Shown: positions 48,001-60,683 of the stretch, piece by piece
Numbering within the stretch: position 1 is the stretch's first letter
Layout of the letters: each line of letters starts with the position of its first letter
From: Monilinia fructicola
Lineage: Eukaryota; Ascomycota; Leotiomycetes; Helotiales; Sclerotiniaceae
Direction of reading: 5' to 3'
Assembly: GCA_008692225.1 (NCBI GenBank)
Contig: VICG01000014.1
Location: 310,001-374,000 of the forward strand
Length of the DNA: 64,000 bases
The notes under the pieces: generated by a model
What the model was told of the DNA's origin: nothing
The model's input: only the letters and a program-made list of their open reading frames with translations
The model's database searches: none
Program-made: the position numbers and the translations under genes

Positions 48001-50158
48001 CCTACTTTCATATCCTACTATAAGTATCCGGCAACCAAAGCATGAATGTCTCTCATCGACTTTTCAAGATCATTTATACTCCATTTACCATCCAAGATGC
48101 GTCGAGATAGCAACCAATATGTCAGGCCACACTGGCCCATACAGAAGTTTGGGAGACAATAGTAGAACGGGGATAGCTTTCCTCATATTCTTATCTATTC
48201 TGGCATCTGCTTTCCTTATACACAAACTTTTCAAGCTTAGCAAAACACGCATAAACTGCTCTTGTTTTCTTCCATGATGATCAATGATACTCTATAATGC
48301 CCGGAAAAAATCATTCAAAAGCCTGGCTGAGTCAAGGCCACTGAGCCTAGATGTTTTGCTTATAGTTGTGATGTAGATATTCGAATATCTACTCTCTTGC
48401 CGTGGCTAACGCGAGATCATAAATAGTGGATATGAGCGTCACCCATTTTCATAAAGATATTGCCAAGCAGCACCTTGATCAAGGTTATCGTCCGCATTTA
48501 CGCGCCATATCAATGGCGACGAATAGAAAGCGGAAATATATGATATAGAAAGATACACATCGATGGGAAACATATCTATACAGTCATGGGATACGATATG
48601 TGCTGATGCTGATAAACAATCCACTATCAATCCAACATGAACTTTGTTCCCGTTGTTCCGGTCATTGAATTAGAACCCAGTGCTCTAAGTCTCCAGTGAG
48701 CCAAAAACCCCAGTGCGCCCTTTCCTACAAATAATCTCTGTCATTCCTGTTCTAGGAAACTATGCACAACGGCGAAGACAGGATGTACTATAAGCACTAA
48801 AGACCCTCCTGAACTCGAAACTAGCTCGTGTGAAGTTCTGTAAAGGACCGCCACTTGGCTCTTGCATCCCTCACACACTTCTGGGCAGAAATTGTATCTA
48901 ATTTGAGGGGGTAGATACTGCTCATATTGCGTGGAGACTATGTGTTTTCAGTCCGTTGATCCGGCTTCTCGAATCGTCCTATGTGATCACGCGAGTATAC
49001 GGGTGACTGACTGACTACAGGGTATTTCGACTGCAGGTAGTTATTACGATATCGGAGTCAAGGACTGTTGTTTAGATGGAAATGGTCGTAGGTCTTGAAA
49101 TTTTTCCCTGCGGATTATCACTTGCAAACCGTGGGCTGTATTTACTCCGAGATGAAGCAAGCGAGGGGTTCATAAATTACAGTGGATGATTTGGGCTGTA
49201 TAGAATGAATGGAGTGAACTAGTTATAGAGAGCACTGGGCTCTGAAGATATTAAGGGAAATGTAGACTTTTGTTGAGATGACAGTTCTTTGTGTCAGAAC
49301 TATATAAAACTTCTTCGGTGTCTAGATAGGTGGCGAGTTAATCATTTCGCGTTGGATACGAACGTATAGGAAGGGCTCAATCATATTCTATTTTAAAAAT
49401 GCAATGTCGAATGAAAACGGAAATATATGATTGAACGTATCCAGAGTTGGAAGTTTGAGGAAAGTATTATATCAAGCCTAGAGACAACCCAAAGCTCTCG
49501 TGTTCATGGATTTCACGGTCACCAATACTGTGGTGTGGAAAGACAATGACAGCGATTATCAACCACCAATTGAAAGAAACGAGAGTCCAATGATACTAGA
49601 AAGTAGCAGGAGTTATTCAAAGGTCAAAGACTAAATACCGATTAGACCCCATTAGACACCCGAATTCGCATTATTGACAGGCATACTATGAGTTGAAAAC
49701 AAAAATGACAACCGCATTGCCACATTAGACTTTCGAGCAGGTTTGGTGATTTGCACGGTTTGATATCAGTTTACGGAAGCATACACTTGCTTGTATGATC
49801 TGGCTCAGATATCAGACCAAGGAAGTTCTTGATGCATATTCATGACTAACATGCCACCCTTCCCACGCATTTCTTCTGTCCCTTAATTGTGACCAACTTT
49901 CAAATACCTCAATTCCACCAATAAAGCCTCACTGTCTGACTTCTCTCCAATCCAGCCACCACTTCTCAGTCGGTCGCACCAATCCTAAGCCCGTCAAAAC
50001 GCAGACATGCAACAAACTCCAATCTTCTTGTTCTTCAATTCCCCATTTGTCCTCTTATCCTCGACCCGTCACCTTCTTACTACAGCCACAATCCCGTGGC
50101 TGAACCTAAATACGACGAATCGTAATCATCAACGCTACCGCATCTCAATCACGCGGCC
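45052..50158. other. gene-poor region, first part
   Basis: No recognisable gene in 5.1 kb. Base composition is unremarkable, without transposon terminal repeats that I can see. ORFs at 46450-46768, 46991-47293 and 48439-48630 lack domains and introns. A TACCTAGGTA copy sits in the 14-bp palindrome ACTACCTAGGTAGT at 47710-47723. The stretch 49880-50150 is CT-rich and looks like a promoter or leader. Confidence 0.5.
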
Positions 50159-50305
50159 ATGTCCACGAACCAATATTCTCTAGGTAAATCACCCGAAATG
50201 GAATGTGAGCAGGAAGGAGAAATGGAATATGACCATAGTATCGAGAATCAAATGCCGAAACAGCAGGAGTGGGGGTCGATGAAATCCCGGGGTGCTAAAA
50301 CCTAG
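50159..50305 (+). CDS. candidate 48-residue small ORF after a CT-rich leader
   Basis: ATG at 50159 in the context GCGGCCATGT opens a 48-codon frame starting MSTNQYSLGKSPEMECEQ, Glu-rich, with stop at 50303. It follows about 270 bases of pyrimidine-rich sequence typical of fungal promoters or leaders. The codon CTAGGTAAAT near the start could also be an intron donor, making this exon 1 of a longer gene. Not recognised; low confidence. Confidence 0.2.
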   Translation: MSTNQYSLGKSPEMECEQEGEMEYDHSIENQMPKQQEWGSMKSRGAKT

Positions 50306-53300
50306 AACCCATGTTTTTCCCTGGCTCGTACAGTAGCACTGCTACTCTAACCAGTGATGCATGTCTTGCTTTACCAAGACTGGGTGAGCACTTGATGTCT
50401 CGGGGAAATATCCATGAGATATATGAAGTCATCCAATCTTGAGATAAATGAAATGAATCGCAAGATAAAGTGCGATGGTATCGTGATGGCAGAGTGAAGC
50501 TGCTGCTGCGGAAGTTAAGAAGAAAGTGTGTGTGACGACGACTTCCCAGATTTCAAGAAAATTCCGAAGATGGGGGGATGAGATACGGGACGGCAGTTAA
50601 TATCAAGGTGGAGTGGAGCACCATCTCGTGATCTTGTGATCACTGCATGACACCCATTCACGAGAAGATAATGGACGGTAACAAGAAAAAATTTGCGAAC
50701 ACGAGAAACAGATGACTTAGATCCCATCGCCATCGCCATCGATCGCAAACTTGCTTTCACGACAGCGCGATGCGATGCGATGGTTGCAGGAAACGTCAAA
50801 TATACAATGAAACATAGATATGTGTGAGATTGATTACTTTTTCGGCATGCCGCTGCCTCCACACGCGCGATCGCACTAGCAAATGCAGGTAAGAAGAATA
50901 GAAAACGTTAGGCTGTACATAGGAGCGAGCATACGGCAAATGTCTCTCCCTGGCCGATCTTCATCTGGCCGCGATACCCGAATCACCGAACACGTGCTGC
51001 ATACACCCCAACCGTGCCCAAGTGCAATGTTCTCCTCGAAAGCAAACGTCAATCTATACAGACAAATTAAAGTCGGGATATCATGTATGTCTAAGACCCA
51101 CTTCCCTTTTTCTAATTCATGCCGTTTTTTCATTCGGCACGCCGCATCTCAATACCAACACGTGTACCGTCCCGGACCCATCGCCCCCCAAGCTCCTTAC
51201 CCTACTCACCCATCCACCCGTACATTATCCCCCTAGACCAATATTTGCTTCACACGAATACACGAGATAGGAAATGACCGTAAGCGAGATTAGGTTAAAC
51301 TACCAAAGTCAACTACCAATGCGAAGAGAAAATATGAGGGAAAAAATGATATGTGAGCGGAATATGTACTCAAATGAGGAGAAGCACTAACAAGTTGGTG
51401 TCAAAGATAACTGTGCAACCATGCGTTACACAACCACGGGAAATAAACACGGGAGGGAGGGAGGAGATTGCCACGTGGGGATATGAAGAGTGGAAATACG
51501 ATTTATTAGACATTTCATGGGATGGGATTTTAGATTCGGTAGCGGGAGGGTTATTGTGCAGGGCATGTTGGGAATAGGGGCAGGCATGAATAGAAACGGT
51601 AATTGCAATTGAGGAAAGGAGATTTGATAGCCGCATTAGTGAGTTCCAGCATGAATCCATGATCTGGCTAGTAGTTTGCTGTATGATCCAACATACTAGT
51701 GCTGTGCTATATGACATATCTCAAACCTAGATAAGCATACCTATTCAGTGTCCAAAAATCCACAGATACCCACGATACCTACATTTTCTCGGAGAAATTT
51801 AACCAAGATTGCTAACCATGCGGGACACAGGTACATTTCTGATGGTGTTGTAATCAACCAAGCAATTTCAGTTACAACCGAACACTTCTTGGGCCATCGC
51901 CATCTCTGTATTTACCTTCTGTGTCGGGACCGAGATTCTCAAGCTAATGCAAAGCATCATATCAAATAGATGAGTGTTACCATAGTTCATACAGTATCAT
52001 CTCGACCCTCACATCCATTTACCCAATACCCATCGAACACCCTATCGTAATGCAAGTACATGAAGAAGTATATAGGATTTATCCTCAGCTTCCAAATGCT
52101 TCGAAATCACGATTAGCCAACTACGACACCCTGCATAAATCCGCTCCAAACCAAACTTCATCTCCAACATGGACTGACAACATCACACCACCACCACCAG
52201 GGCGCCATCCAGACAACTCCGGCTCCCCGGATTCATCATCCGCAAGGCGCAGGCGCAGGCGCAGAGTTCTCGAGGGCGATATGGAAGTTTGATGGAGTCT
52301 CTCCGATTCGTATGCACAAACTGTATATTTCGCCAGACTACTAGGCTACCGAGAAACATCTACCCTGCCTTGGTCTCAACCGCAAGCAGCAAGCTTGACT
52401 TCAACCTTGAAAACTTTGATAGATGAACACAGCATAGCCCCCTAGCATAGGCTACATAGGCTATATCAATCAGAATGAGAGATAGACAAGTAGAATATCC
52501 TCGAGTATCATACATGAAAAAAAAATGCAGCCTGCCGTGCAACGTAGTAAAACGAGAATGCAAAAGACTTCTCTGCCTCGGACGTTTATTTCCACGAACA
52601 TCTCACGACCAAGTGTTAAGTAAAGCTTGATTTGCTTCAAGTGTAAGTAAGCAACGCGCCGCCTGCAATTGACCGTCTGCTTGTCCATCCATATTGATCA
52701 TGATCGTCAACGGGACCGCAGGCGGGACAAGTAGGTATGTGGCGAGGAAGTCGTGGGCGGTTCAAGAAACCTTGCCGATCCCCGAAGATTCCAGACAGAC
52801 AAAACTGACAATCCAATGGTCTGCTGTGTAAGTGAAGTATGGCAGATTTTTTCACGCCCTTTGAATGGTAGCCACCACTTGCAACCCCACTTCTATGCAC
52901 AGCTTTACCAATTTTGCAATGCAGACTTTGATTATGCCGATTGATTCATCCATTAACAGACACCCTAGTATGTTCTGGCCGCAGTAATACATTTAAAGGA
53001 CCTAGCCCAGGGTTTGAATCATCCAGTGAAAAGATGCAGACATCCTTGATGAAATGCATGGCTGAAATTCATCGGCTGCTTAGATGAAGGTAAATATAGT
53101 GCTTTGTGTGCGATTTAATAATATCTAGCCACCATGATACCATTTGGCGTGATCAACGGTTGCATATCAGCGGCCCGCCCCCATACCCAGTCAAGAACCA
53201 TGTATTTCTTTTTAATGGCCGTTTCTATGTATCAAAAGCCTTGTTGTCATTATCATGTTAATCGGTTAGAACGTGAAAATGCTTAGGCAATCAGCAATTC

Positions 53301-56300
53301 TATTCGTAGTTTTTCAGGGGTCAATTAATTTCAATGCTACCTACCTGAGTATTGTTGACCCTTTCGCAGAAGACGACTGATATTTGTCACTTAGCCATAC
53401 CCGGTAAGCTCGTTATGCAGTGACTGACTAATTGGAGGCAACCACCAAGACCACATCTTCAAGCAGCGAATGGCACCAAGATATATTGATGAATCAATGT
53501 ATGTGTCAACGCAAGTGCTGTGCCAGAGTCTTGCGCCCACAGGACTTCCCAGCCAATAAGATCTGAAGTCCTGCTTTCATCCATGTCTCTGGCTGTCATT
53601 TCATTCACACTTAAAGCGCTACATGTGACGCGCAAGCTGGGGTTGAAATGCGGGGAAATGATACCTTCACCTGTCTATTGTACAAGTAGTAGGCTTCATG
53701 ATTCATGTATGAATCGTGAAGCTTCGAAACTTGCTGAGCAAGCCCATGTTATCATCATCACCACCACCAGTGATACCTACATGCTCTAGGCCTATCGAAT
53801 AAAATGGCTGGAAGAGTCGGAATGTTCGCAAGCATCAAAAGCTTTAAAACACTCCGAAGCTTATGAAGCGCAAGCAAGGATTCATTGCAATCAAGATGAT
53901 GCAAATGCATCAAAATATCGAAGAGCCCTGTCTGAACATGATTTGGTTCCTGGAGTCCCTGCAGCATTGGAGAATATTCGACTTTCAACAATTTGCCCTC
54001 TTGCCCGTTCCTGTACCATAGAATGCACGGGTACGAAGGTTGCGCCTCTTTGGCGCAGAAGGATTTGAGATCGGAGATCGCCATGAAGTTGTATGATGCC
54101 AACTCTACAAGCACTTCTTAATATCAGCCATGACGGATGTTTCTGATGCCGCTGCAAATTATGCATAGGTAATATGAGGAAATCAAATAAGAGATTAGAA
54201 TTCTCCAAATTGGGACCGGAGGGGCGCTAGTGATTCTCGAATAGATTATTCGTCGGAATTCCAAACGTGCTGATTCTGAGATATGAATGAAACCCTAAAG
54301 TCCTAGAAGGTTGAATCACCTCGATCAGGATCGTTTAATGTAACAGTATATGCAGAGTATGGATATTGCTACATACTCTCGGACCAATGGAGACGAAAGG
54401 CAGATATCTGGGGTCAACAAGATCTTGTACTGGTAAATAAGATGGATCTATCGAAAAGGAACCAATAACAATGATGACCCCAAAACGCTATTGAAGCCAT
54501 CGTAGATTCGTATGTCGGAATATGGGGCGACGATGACCTTACAGTACTGTACTATGTCGACTGAGTCGGCGGCCGTGGGGGGTTACGCGTTCCTAATAAG
54601 AGAGCAAGGCCTGTATGCATATCATCCTAGCTTCGGCCAATAGCACTACAGTACAGAACGTGATGCAGAACGATTTGAAGTCCTTTGCGAAATCTATCAG
54701 ATTAGCGACGGGGTCTGGTCATTTTGAAGTCTGTGTGGTTGCATTAGCATTTGACGAGTCCCCTGTCGATTGGATGGTGGGTGTGGGGGAAGGAAAAAGG
54801 GAAAAAATGTGGACGAACGGCCGGTTGTAGATACAGATTCGGAAGAGAAGCTGCTATTGATTTCCAAAAACGTTCAGTCTAGTACGAATAGAACGATATG
54901 AAAGGAATCCACGACCGAATTGAGTGAGTGAGATGAGCATCTCTAGCAATGGAACTGGGGCATTGCACCGAACCATGTGCTCATGGATCCAGCCATGCGA
55001 TATTGGACCTTGTGATTTGTGTGTTCAAGTGATGTGCAGAGTTGCAGAGTATATCTCTGAAACTACCTCAGATAATCAAGGAAAACTAATCTAATACCAG
55101 TAGATACAAGACTTTCAGGAGGCTGTGAAGGTATGACAAGATTGATTGAAGATTTTGCAAGCATGGCGCATTAACCGCGATAATTCTAAAGCATGGTTCC
55201 AAAGGGTGCGGAGGTGATATGCGAGATCACGAAATAGGGTTGGTTCGTATAATACAGGAGTCCTTTGGTCCGCCCCCTGTTCTGGGAACGAAGGGATGAG
55301 ACGATTTATTGCGATTTGCGCAGGGTCTTGTGGGCTGGTGGAAGAAGGAAAGAAAGATAAGGAGATGAGAATTTATCAGCGGATATCAGAAGTATTCTAA
55401 AATGTTATGATAGCATCATTTTGACCAGTTCTTTATCATGTGCTTATGCTGACATTTGTGCCGTTTCGATGAGGAGTGAACTATATTGATTTTCAGCCGA
55501 GTCTACAGTGCGTGAATCCTCGTGACAACGGTGATACGAGCTGAAAGTCAGCCCTTTGGTAAGAGACGGCATCGGTACGACCGACTACGGCTGAGACATT
55601 TCTATTCTGTTGTAGGAAAGCCGAATCTTCTCGATACCGTCCGATGGAACCCGCAGGGCCGTAGGTTTGTCGGTTAGCAATTGTGTTGTCCTGTGAACCC
55701 CCAATTCCTTCAGTCAGCCCTTTAGTGTGATCACCAGCTAGCTAGCATTCGACTCCTTTTGCTTGGGTCGGGATCTTTGTAAGGCCAGTTACAACCGCTC
55801 CAGGTAGAGTATTGGAGAGAAGATTGGCTACCGTAAATGAATATCAAAGTTGCTTCTGGGTACAGAATTCAGCTTCGTAAGAGACTAGACCGAGAGTATG
55901 AGCTAGTATGTCAATATTGTTGGTTCAAAAGGAGATATCCTCAAGGGGCGGCTAGGCTGTGGGAGATATATTGTTTTGCATGAACATCTTTAGCGTGGGG
56001 TTATGGTGCCAGGGGCCTGCAGGTTTTGGAAGTACCAAAGCTGCTGTACTTCACTTGTAGAAGATGGAATGTCGCAACAGCATACCAGAACATCATCATG
56101 ACTGCCAGTTTGGCTACGTAAGACTGCAGTCAGAAGTGCATACCATCAAATTGGTCGTCATTGTACTCTGAAGCATGTACGACTCCATAGAGGAACGAGG
56201 TTTGCTAACATGATTCGATGATGTTGAATATATACATGGAGGGTACAAACCGTGTACAACCACAACCCCACAGATTACTGTTGTGATATAACCCAACGAC

Positions 56301-59300
56301 GTTGCAATGCAGGGGCAGATAGGCGTAGCAAAGTAGCCGCCTATCTCAATATCTCGGGACAGTCTTCATAAAGGTTGTGAGCATTTTGTGCTCTATACTT
56401 TTGTGGTTCCAATACTGCAGATAAGAGAAATTGGTTGGATTACTGAGATCCTGATATTATCAAATGATTGAACCACGGTTAGGAGAAGTGTAATTGGGAT
56501 AATCTCCGCAAAATTTCTCCGTTTTCGTGGATCGTGATTCCCGCAGTCGATACTACTCCGTACTCCGTACAGTATTGAGAACTATTTTTACTCGGGGTCA
56601 GATAGCGGACAATGCTTTCCTACACAAGTGGAGAGCTTCTATAAACGATGCCGCTTTGTTTGAGATGACTCGTGGGCGTGAGAGAGCGGAGCCAAGATGT
56701 TGGAAATAATTTATATTTAAAATTCATTGTGAGTTTCATTGAGCAGGGAGAGATCGATCAGCACGCAGGAATTGAGGTATTATTCGAACCTCGCCTGTCC
56801 AATCCTTCAGAACCAATGAAACCATAATATCCCATGGCCTCATCTCAGAGGCTTTAAGCTGTAAAATCATACGTCTTAACCATATCATACGGGCGTTTGA
56901 GCTCACGTAGGTCATAAAAGCTCAGGTACCGGTAGGAGTATGGAAGCAGTGAAGAGAGCTTATGGCAAACCTATCTTTGGATCACGTTTTCATACCTAAT
57001 GAAAACTCACTGTGGGGAAGTTCGTACTATGGTCAATCAAATCAGAACTTAGATTTTGGCCCACGAGGCTGTGGTTCTTGAGCTGGGTGGCTCGAAGCAG
57101 CCAAAGTCCAGTGACGTAGGGCCAATTCGTGAGTCTTGTGTTGCAGGCTTGCAGATGTAGTGTTTGGAGGTTGATCGCATCGAATGATTTTCGTATAGCC
57201 GTAGCCATCCGGGTTTTCGTTGTTGGCAACGACGGAAACGGCAACGGCAACGGTCATTAATCGATGTTCATACTCACTTATGAGAGTAAGGTATTTGAGA
57301 CATACGATAGGAATTGGTGAAAATAGCCTGTGAAGAACATCTTAGGACCAACCGACCGAGCCTACCTCGTAGTGTGACGTGGTTCATACTACTTTACTGT
57401 GACCTAAAGTGGTGATAGAGATGCTGCCGATCTTGCTTCTGTGGGTTTCTTGGAGACGGCTTTTGTAGAAGACGGATGGTGCCGAACGGGATGTCAAGTT
57501 TGAAATACTCGAGGTTCTTCGCTGTCCCAATCTAAACTTCATGAAATGAGGGGAACGCTCAAGGATCGACTGGGTTATCAAGGTGCTCGTCGCTGCAGAT
57601 GCAACCAAAAGGAGAATAGGATACACATCGCTTTATGATAGTAATCAGCAACGAATCATTTAGACCAGACGAAGGTCAATATCAATGCTGCGAAAACACA
57701 ATTTAGTTAGTATTTTAGCCTTGGTAAACATTGCGAAACTTGACCTTGATGGATAAATAAATCATTGCGATTTTACTGCCGCTGTAACAATTTGGGACAG
57801 GACAAGTAGAGTAGGTGAGACCATTCATTCGCAACTCCTTCATTAACCGAAGTTGTCATCATCATATTGTTCAGCGTATCGTATATCATATTATTTTTTT
57901 CTCTAACAGAGCCAAGGGCGGTAGCCTCATCTAACACTGAAACTAGCTTGAGAATGATGATTACTCGTTGCCCAGCTCAGCTGATTAATTATGGCTTTTA
58001 TTTTATTTCATTTTATTCTATTCTATTCTACTCTATTCTTTCCACCAACTTCTCTTGCTGCCTTTTACGAGGTCCTAGCTCTTATACACATACACACTAT
58101 TGCTTCAACAGTCACAGTGCTCACTAGCACTTCACCAATATCAGTCATTCTCAGTCATTATTCTCAGTCATCTCCCCTCTTGAATTGAATTATATCGAGC
58201 GAAGTTAGCGATGGATAATGTCCTTTCACGATCCTGCCTTGGATCTTTGATCAGCTCTTTGATCTACTGCTAATAGAATCTCGGGAAATATTATCTTCAC
58301 CCTTTTCTATGGGATCTTTGGTTGCTGGTTGAGATTTGACAAATAAATTAGAAGCCTTGTGCCTGTTCAATTTTAGACACACTTGAAGCTAGACTTGGTT
58401 TAGGTATCTTTGGGTTCTAAAAATGACGATATTCAATATTCATATCTCTAACTCATGTTACTCATCCCATCATGAGCCCCGTTTTATGGAGCCAGATGCT
58501 TTAAATGTTTTGAATGCTTGCTTGCTTGCTTGCTTGCTTGAAAATGATCCCTGTGTAAAATTTCATAAGGTTACAGTAGACACTGCGTGAGAAAACATAC
58601 GCCATCATCACCTCCTTGTATGCGATTCCTACAGCACTGTATGTACAAGTACTGTACAGTAATTCTCCACTTGCACCATTTTTTTCTTATTATTCCAACC
58701 AGCACCCCAGCAGCAAAGGCTTGCTAGAAAGATTTTGTGAGTAACACTGCAAGGACGCCAATGCGGTCTGCACTAGGGCAAAAGGACAACTTGGACCCTT
58801 GTATGCAACTAACCACCTTGTCTTGTCTAGTCTACGATTTCAAAACAGCATCCCACGTCGCTGTTTTAACTCCAGTACGGACTGACTCTCTGAGTGCTTG
58901 CTCCCTTAGTATTAATTGGGCCATAAACATGGTATAGAGCCAAGAGAGATTTCATAAAAGGTGGGGAATCATCTACTGCACAGTATGCAGCTGCCGCCAG
59001 TCATAAGCTCAGAAGTTGGGATTTCGCTAGTTCGCTAGGTTTAAATCTCTTAGGCCCTGTTGCATTCTGGTGAGCCATTTTCAGCCCAGGATTATACGGC
59101 AGCCAATGCATTGTTCTGAGAATATCTCGATGCTGCTACAGGATAGGTAGTTACAGTGCATATGTGCATATTTAGAGACTGCTTTAACCAAAAGGGGTCA
59201 CCAGAAATGTGATAGTGGTATGATGAGCCATACGCTAATCAGTAATTTACTCTGATTATCTTTTGTACATTGTGCTCATGCTATCTGAACACACCACCAA

Positions 59301-60212
59301 ACCACCCACTCACACCACTTAACCACACCACACACCAGAGCAAGAGAGAAAGGAAGAGGAACAGGAAGAGGAAAAGAAAAAATGAAATTTCCGCAAGACC
59401 CCCAAAAGTCTTGCCTCTTTGAACCATGTTTGTGCAACCAACCAACCAGGAATTTTGAAGCATACACACCTTTGTCTTTGGGGAAAAATGTTGATTTGCT
59501 CATGACTACCACCAGTCTCGCGTCTGGCAACCATCTCACTGCCTTCACAAGTTCACCCCCTCATGTTATAGCCAATTTAGGTGAAGTGGCCAAACAGGTG
59601 AAAAAAAAGCCATTCTGCACACAAGACAGGCATTATCTGCAGGACCCAGACAGGCCAATTCCTAGTCAACCCCAACTCGCTGCTAAACTTGCACTGTACG
59701 CCGTACTCCGGACTGCGTACTGTATATCCTTCAACCTCCTCCCTTATCCCTATATTTATAGCCATATAAGAACTTCCAGAAGATTCAAAACATCGACTAT
59801 TCGAAACAAGCAAGGCCATTGAGTGAATGGGGAATGATACCATAGAAGAACTCAAATTCGTCAACTATCTATTTGTTCATAAAATCACCTCATCCACTTC
59901 AGAAATTACGGCAGTAGCTTTCATTGCACATTGCACAAGATTCCCTCCACTTAGTCCTGGGTGGAGCCTTCATCGAGTCACACCATAGCTTACTTGACCG
60001 AGCTTTGTCTACGACATAAAATCAGACAACACAACATTATTCCCTACCTACGAAAAGAATCCATAAAGGAAGACTCATCCTTCAAATTCTAGAAATTTTT
60101 GTTTCTCAATCATCTCAGCCCTCATCAACCATTACCATTACCATTGCCATTACCAATTCCACCTACATCCTCAGAAAGAACAAACAAACATACCAACATA
60201 CCAACATACAAA
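50306..60212. other. gene-poor region, second part, upstream of the Ecl1-like gene
   Basis: About 9.9 kb without a gene I can support. Seen: AGGCGC units at 52243-52260, overlapping TACTCCGTA copies at 56554 and 56561, a CTTG tetranucleotide run 58516-58540, a TATATTTATAG box near 59750 and the CAAACATACC-rich leader before 60213. ORFs such as 50883-51236, 53758-54114, 57384-57626 and 59382-59822 show no domain. Confidence 0.5.
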
Positions 60213-60683
60213 ATGTCTTTCGATATGGAATGGTCTCCAGATTTCTGCCTCGCCTGTGACAGGCAAACAGATGGCAGTGTTTACTGTTCAGAAGCTTGTC
60301 GTCTTGCAGAGTACGAAAAAGCTTCCTCAAATGACAACTCAATGCCTTCATCGCCATCCTCATCCCACGGAGCTTCCTGGACCTCAAAGTCGAATGGTTT
60401 CTACATGGAGCCAGCATACAACTTCAGCAATGCTCAACCATACGGCACAACCCCCTCATCTAGCACCTCATACTTCTACCAGCCTTCAAGATCATCTCCT
60501 TCTGCGAAGTCTGCCTTGACACCCTCGAGTTCCCAATCAAGTCTCTTCTCAATGCAAAGCACCACTTCATCTACTTGCTCGGAACCAGCACAACTATCAG
60601 CCGAATCCAAGAAGGCGTTGAGGGCGTATGCTAGCTCATTCGACCAATCTCGAAATTCAAGAAGACAATCTGGCAGTCATTGA
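60213..60683 (+). CDS. small Ecl1-family zinc-binding protein
   Basis: 156 residues, single exon. The N-terminus carries FCLACDRQ and, 9 residues on, VYCSEACRLAEYE, a CxxC...CxxxC zinc motif characteristic of the fungal Ecl1/2/3 (extender of chronological lifespan) proteins, which in fission yeast promote survival in stationary phase and under nutrient stress. The rest is a disordered Ser-rich tail ending in a basic segment. The start was chosen at MSFDMEW because the zinc motif follows directly; the upstream in-frame extension is a low-complexity Pro/Leu leader. Short CCATTACCATTACC repeats precede it. The family assignment rests on the motif and size. Confidence 0.75.
   Translation: MSFDMEWSPDFCLACDRQTDGSVYCSEACRLAEYEKASSNDNSMPSSPSSSHGASWTSKSNGFYMEPAYNFSNAQPYGTTPSSSTSYFYQPSRSSPSAKSALTPSSSQSSLFSMQSTTSSTCSEPAQLSAESKKALRAYASSFDQSRNSRRQSGSH

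Noticed and set aside
52050..52292. 80-codon ORF with Pro and Arg runs
   Set aside because: The Arg run comes from AGGCGC repeats; no other support.
57384..57626. 80-codon minus-strand ORF with a signal-like N-terminus, and a neighbouring ORF at 57042-57257
   Set aside because: I tried to join them as two exons; the only donor in frame is non-canonical and neither part matches a family I know.
59382..59822. 146-codon ORF upstream of the Ecl1-like gene
   Set aside because: Overlaps a probable TATA-containing promoter (about 59750) and has no recognisable domain.
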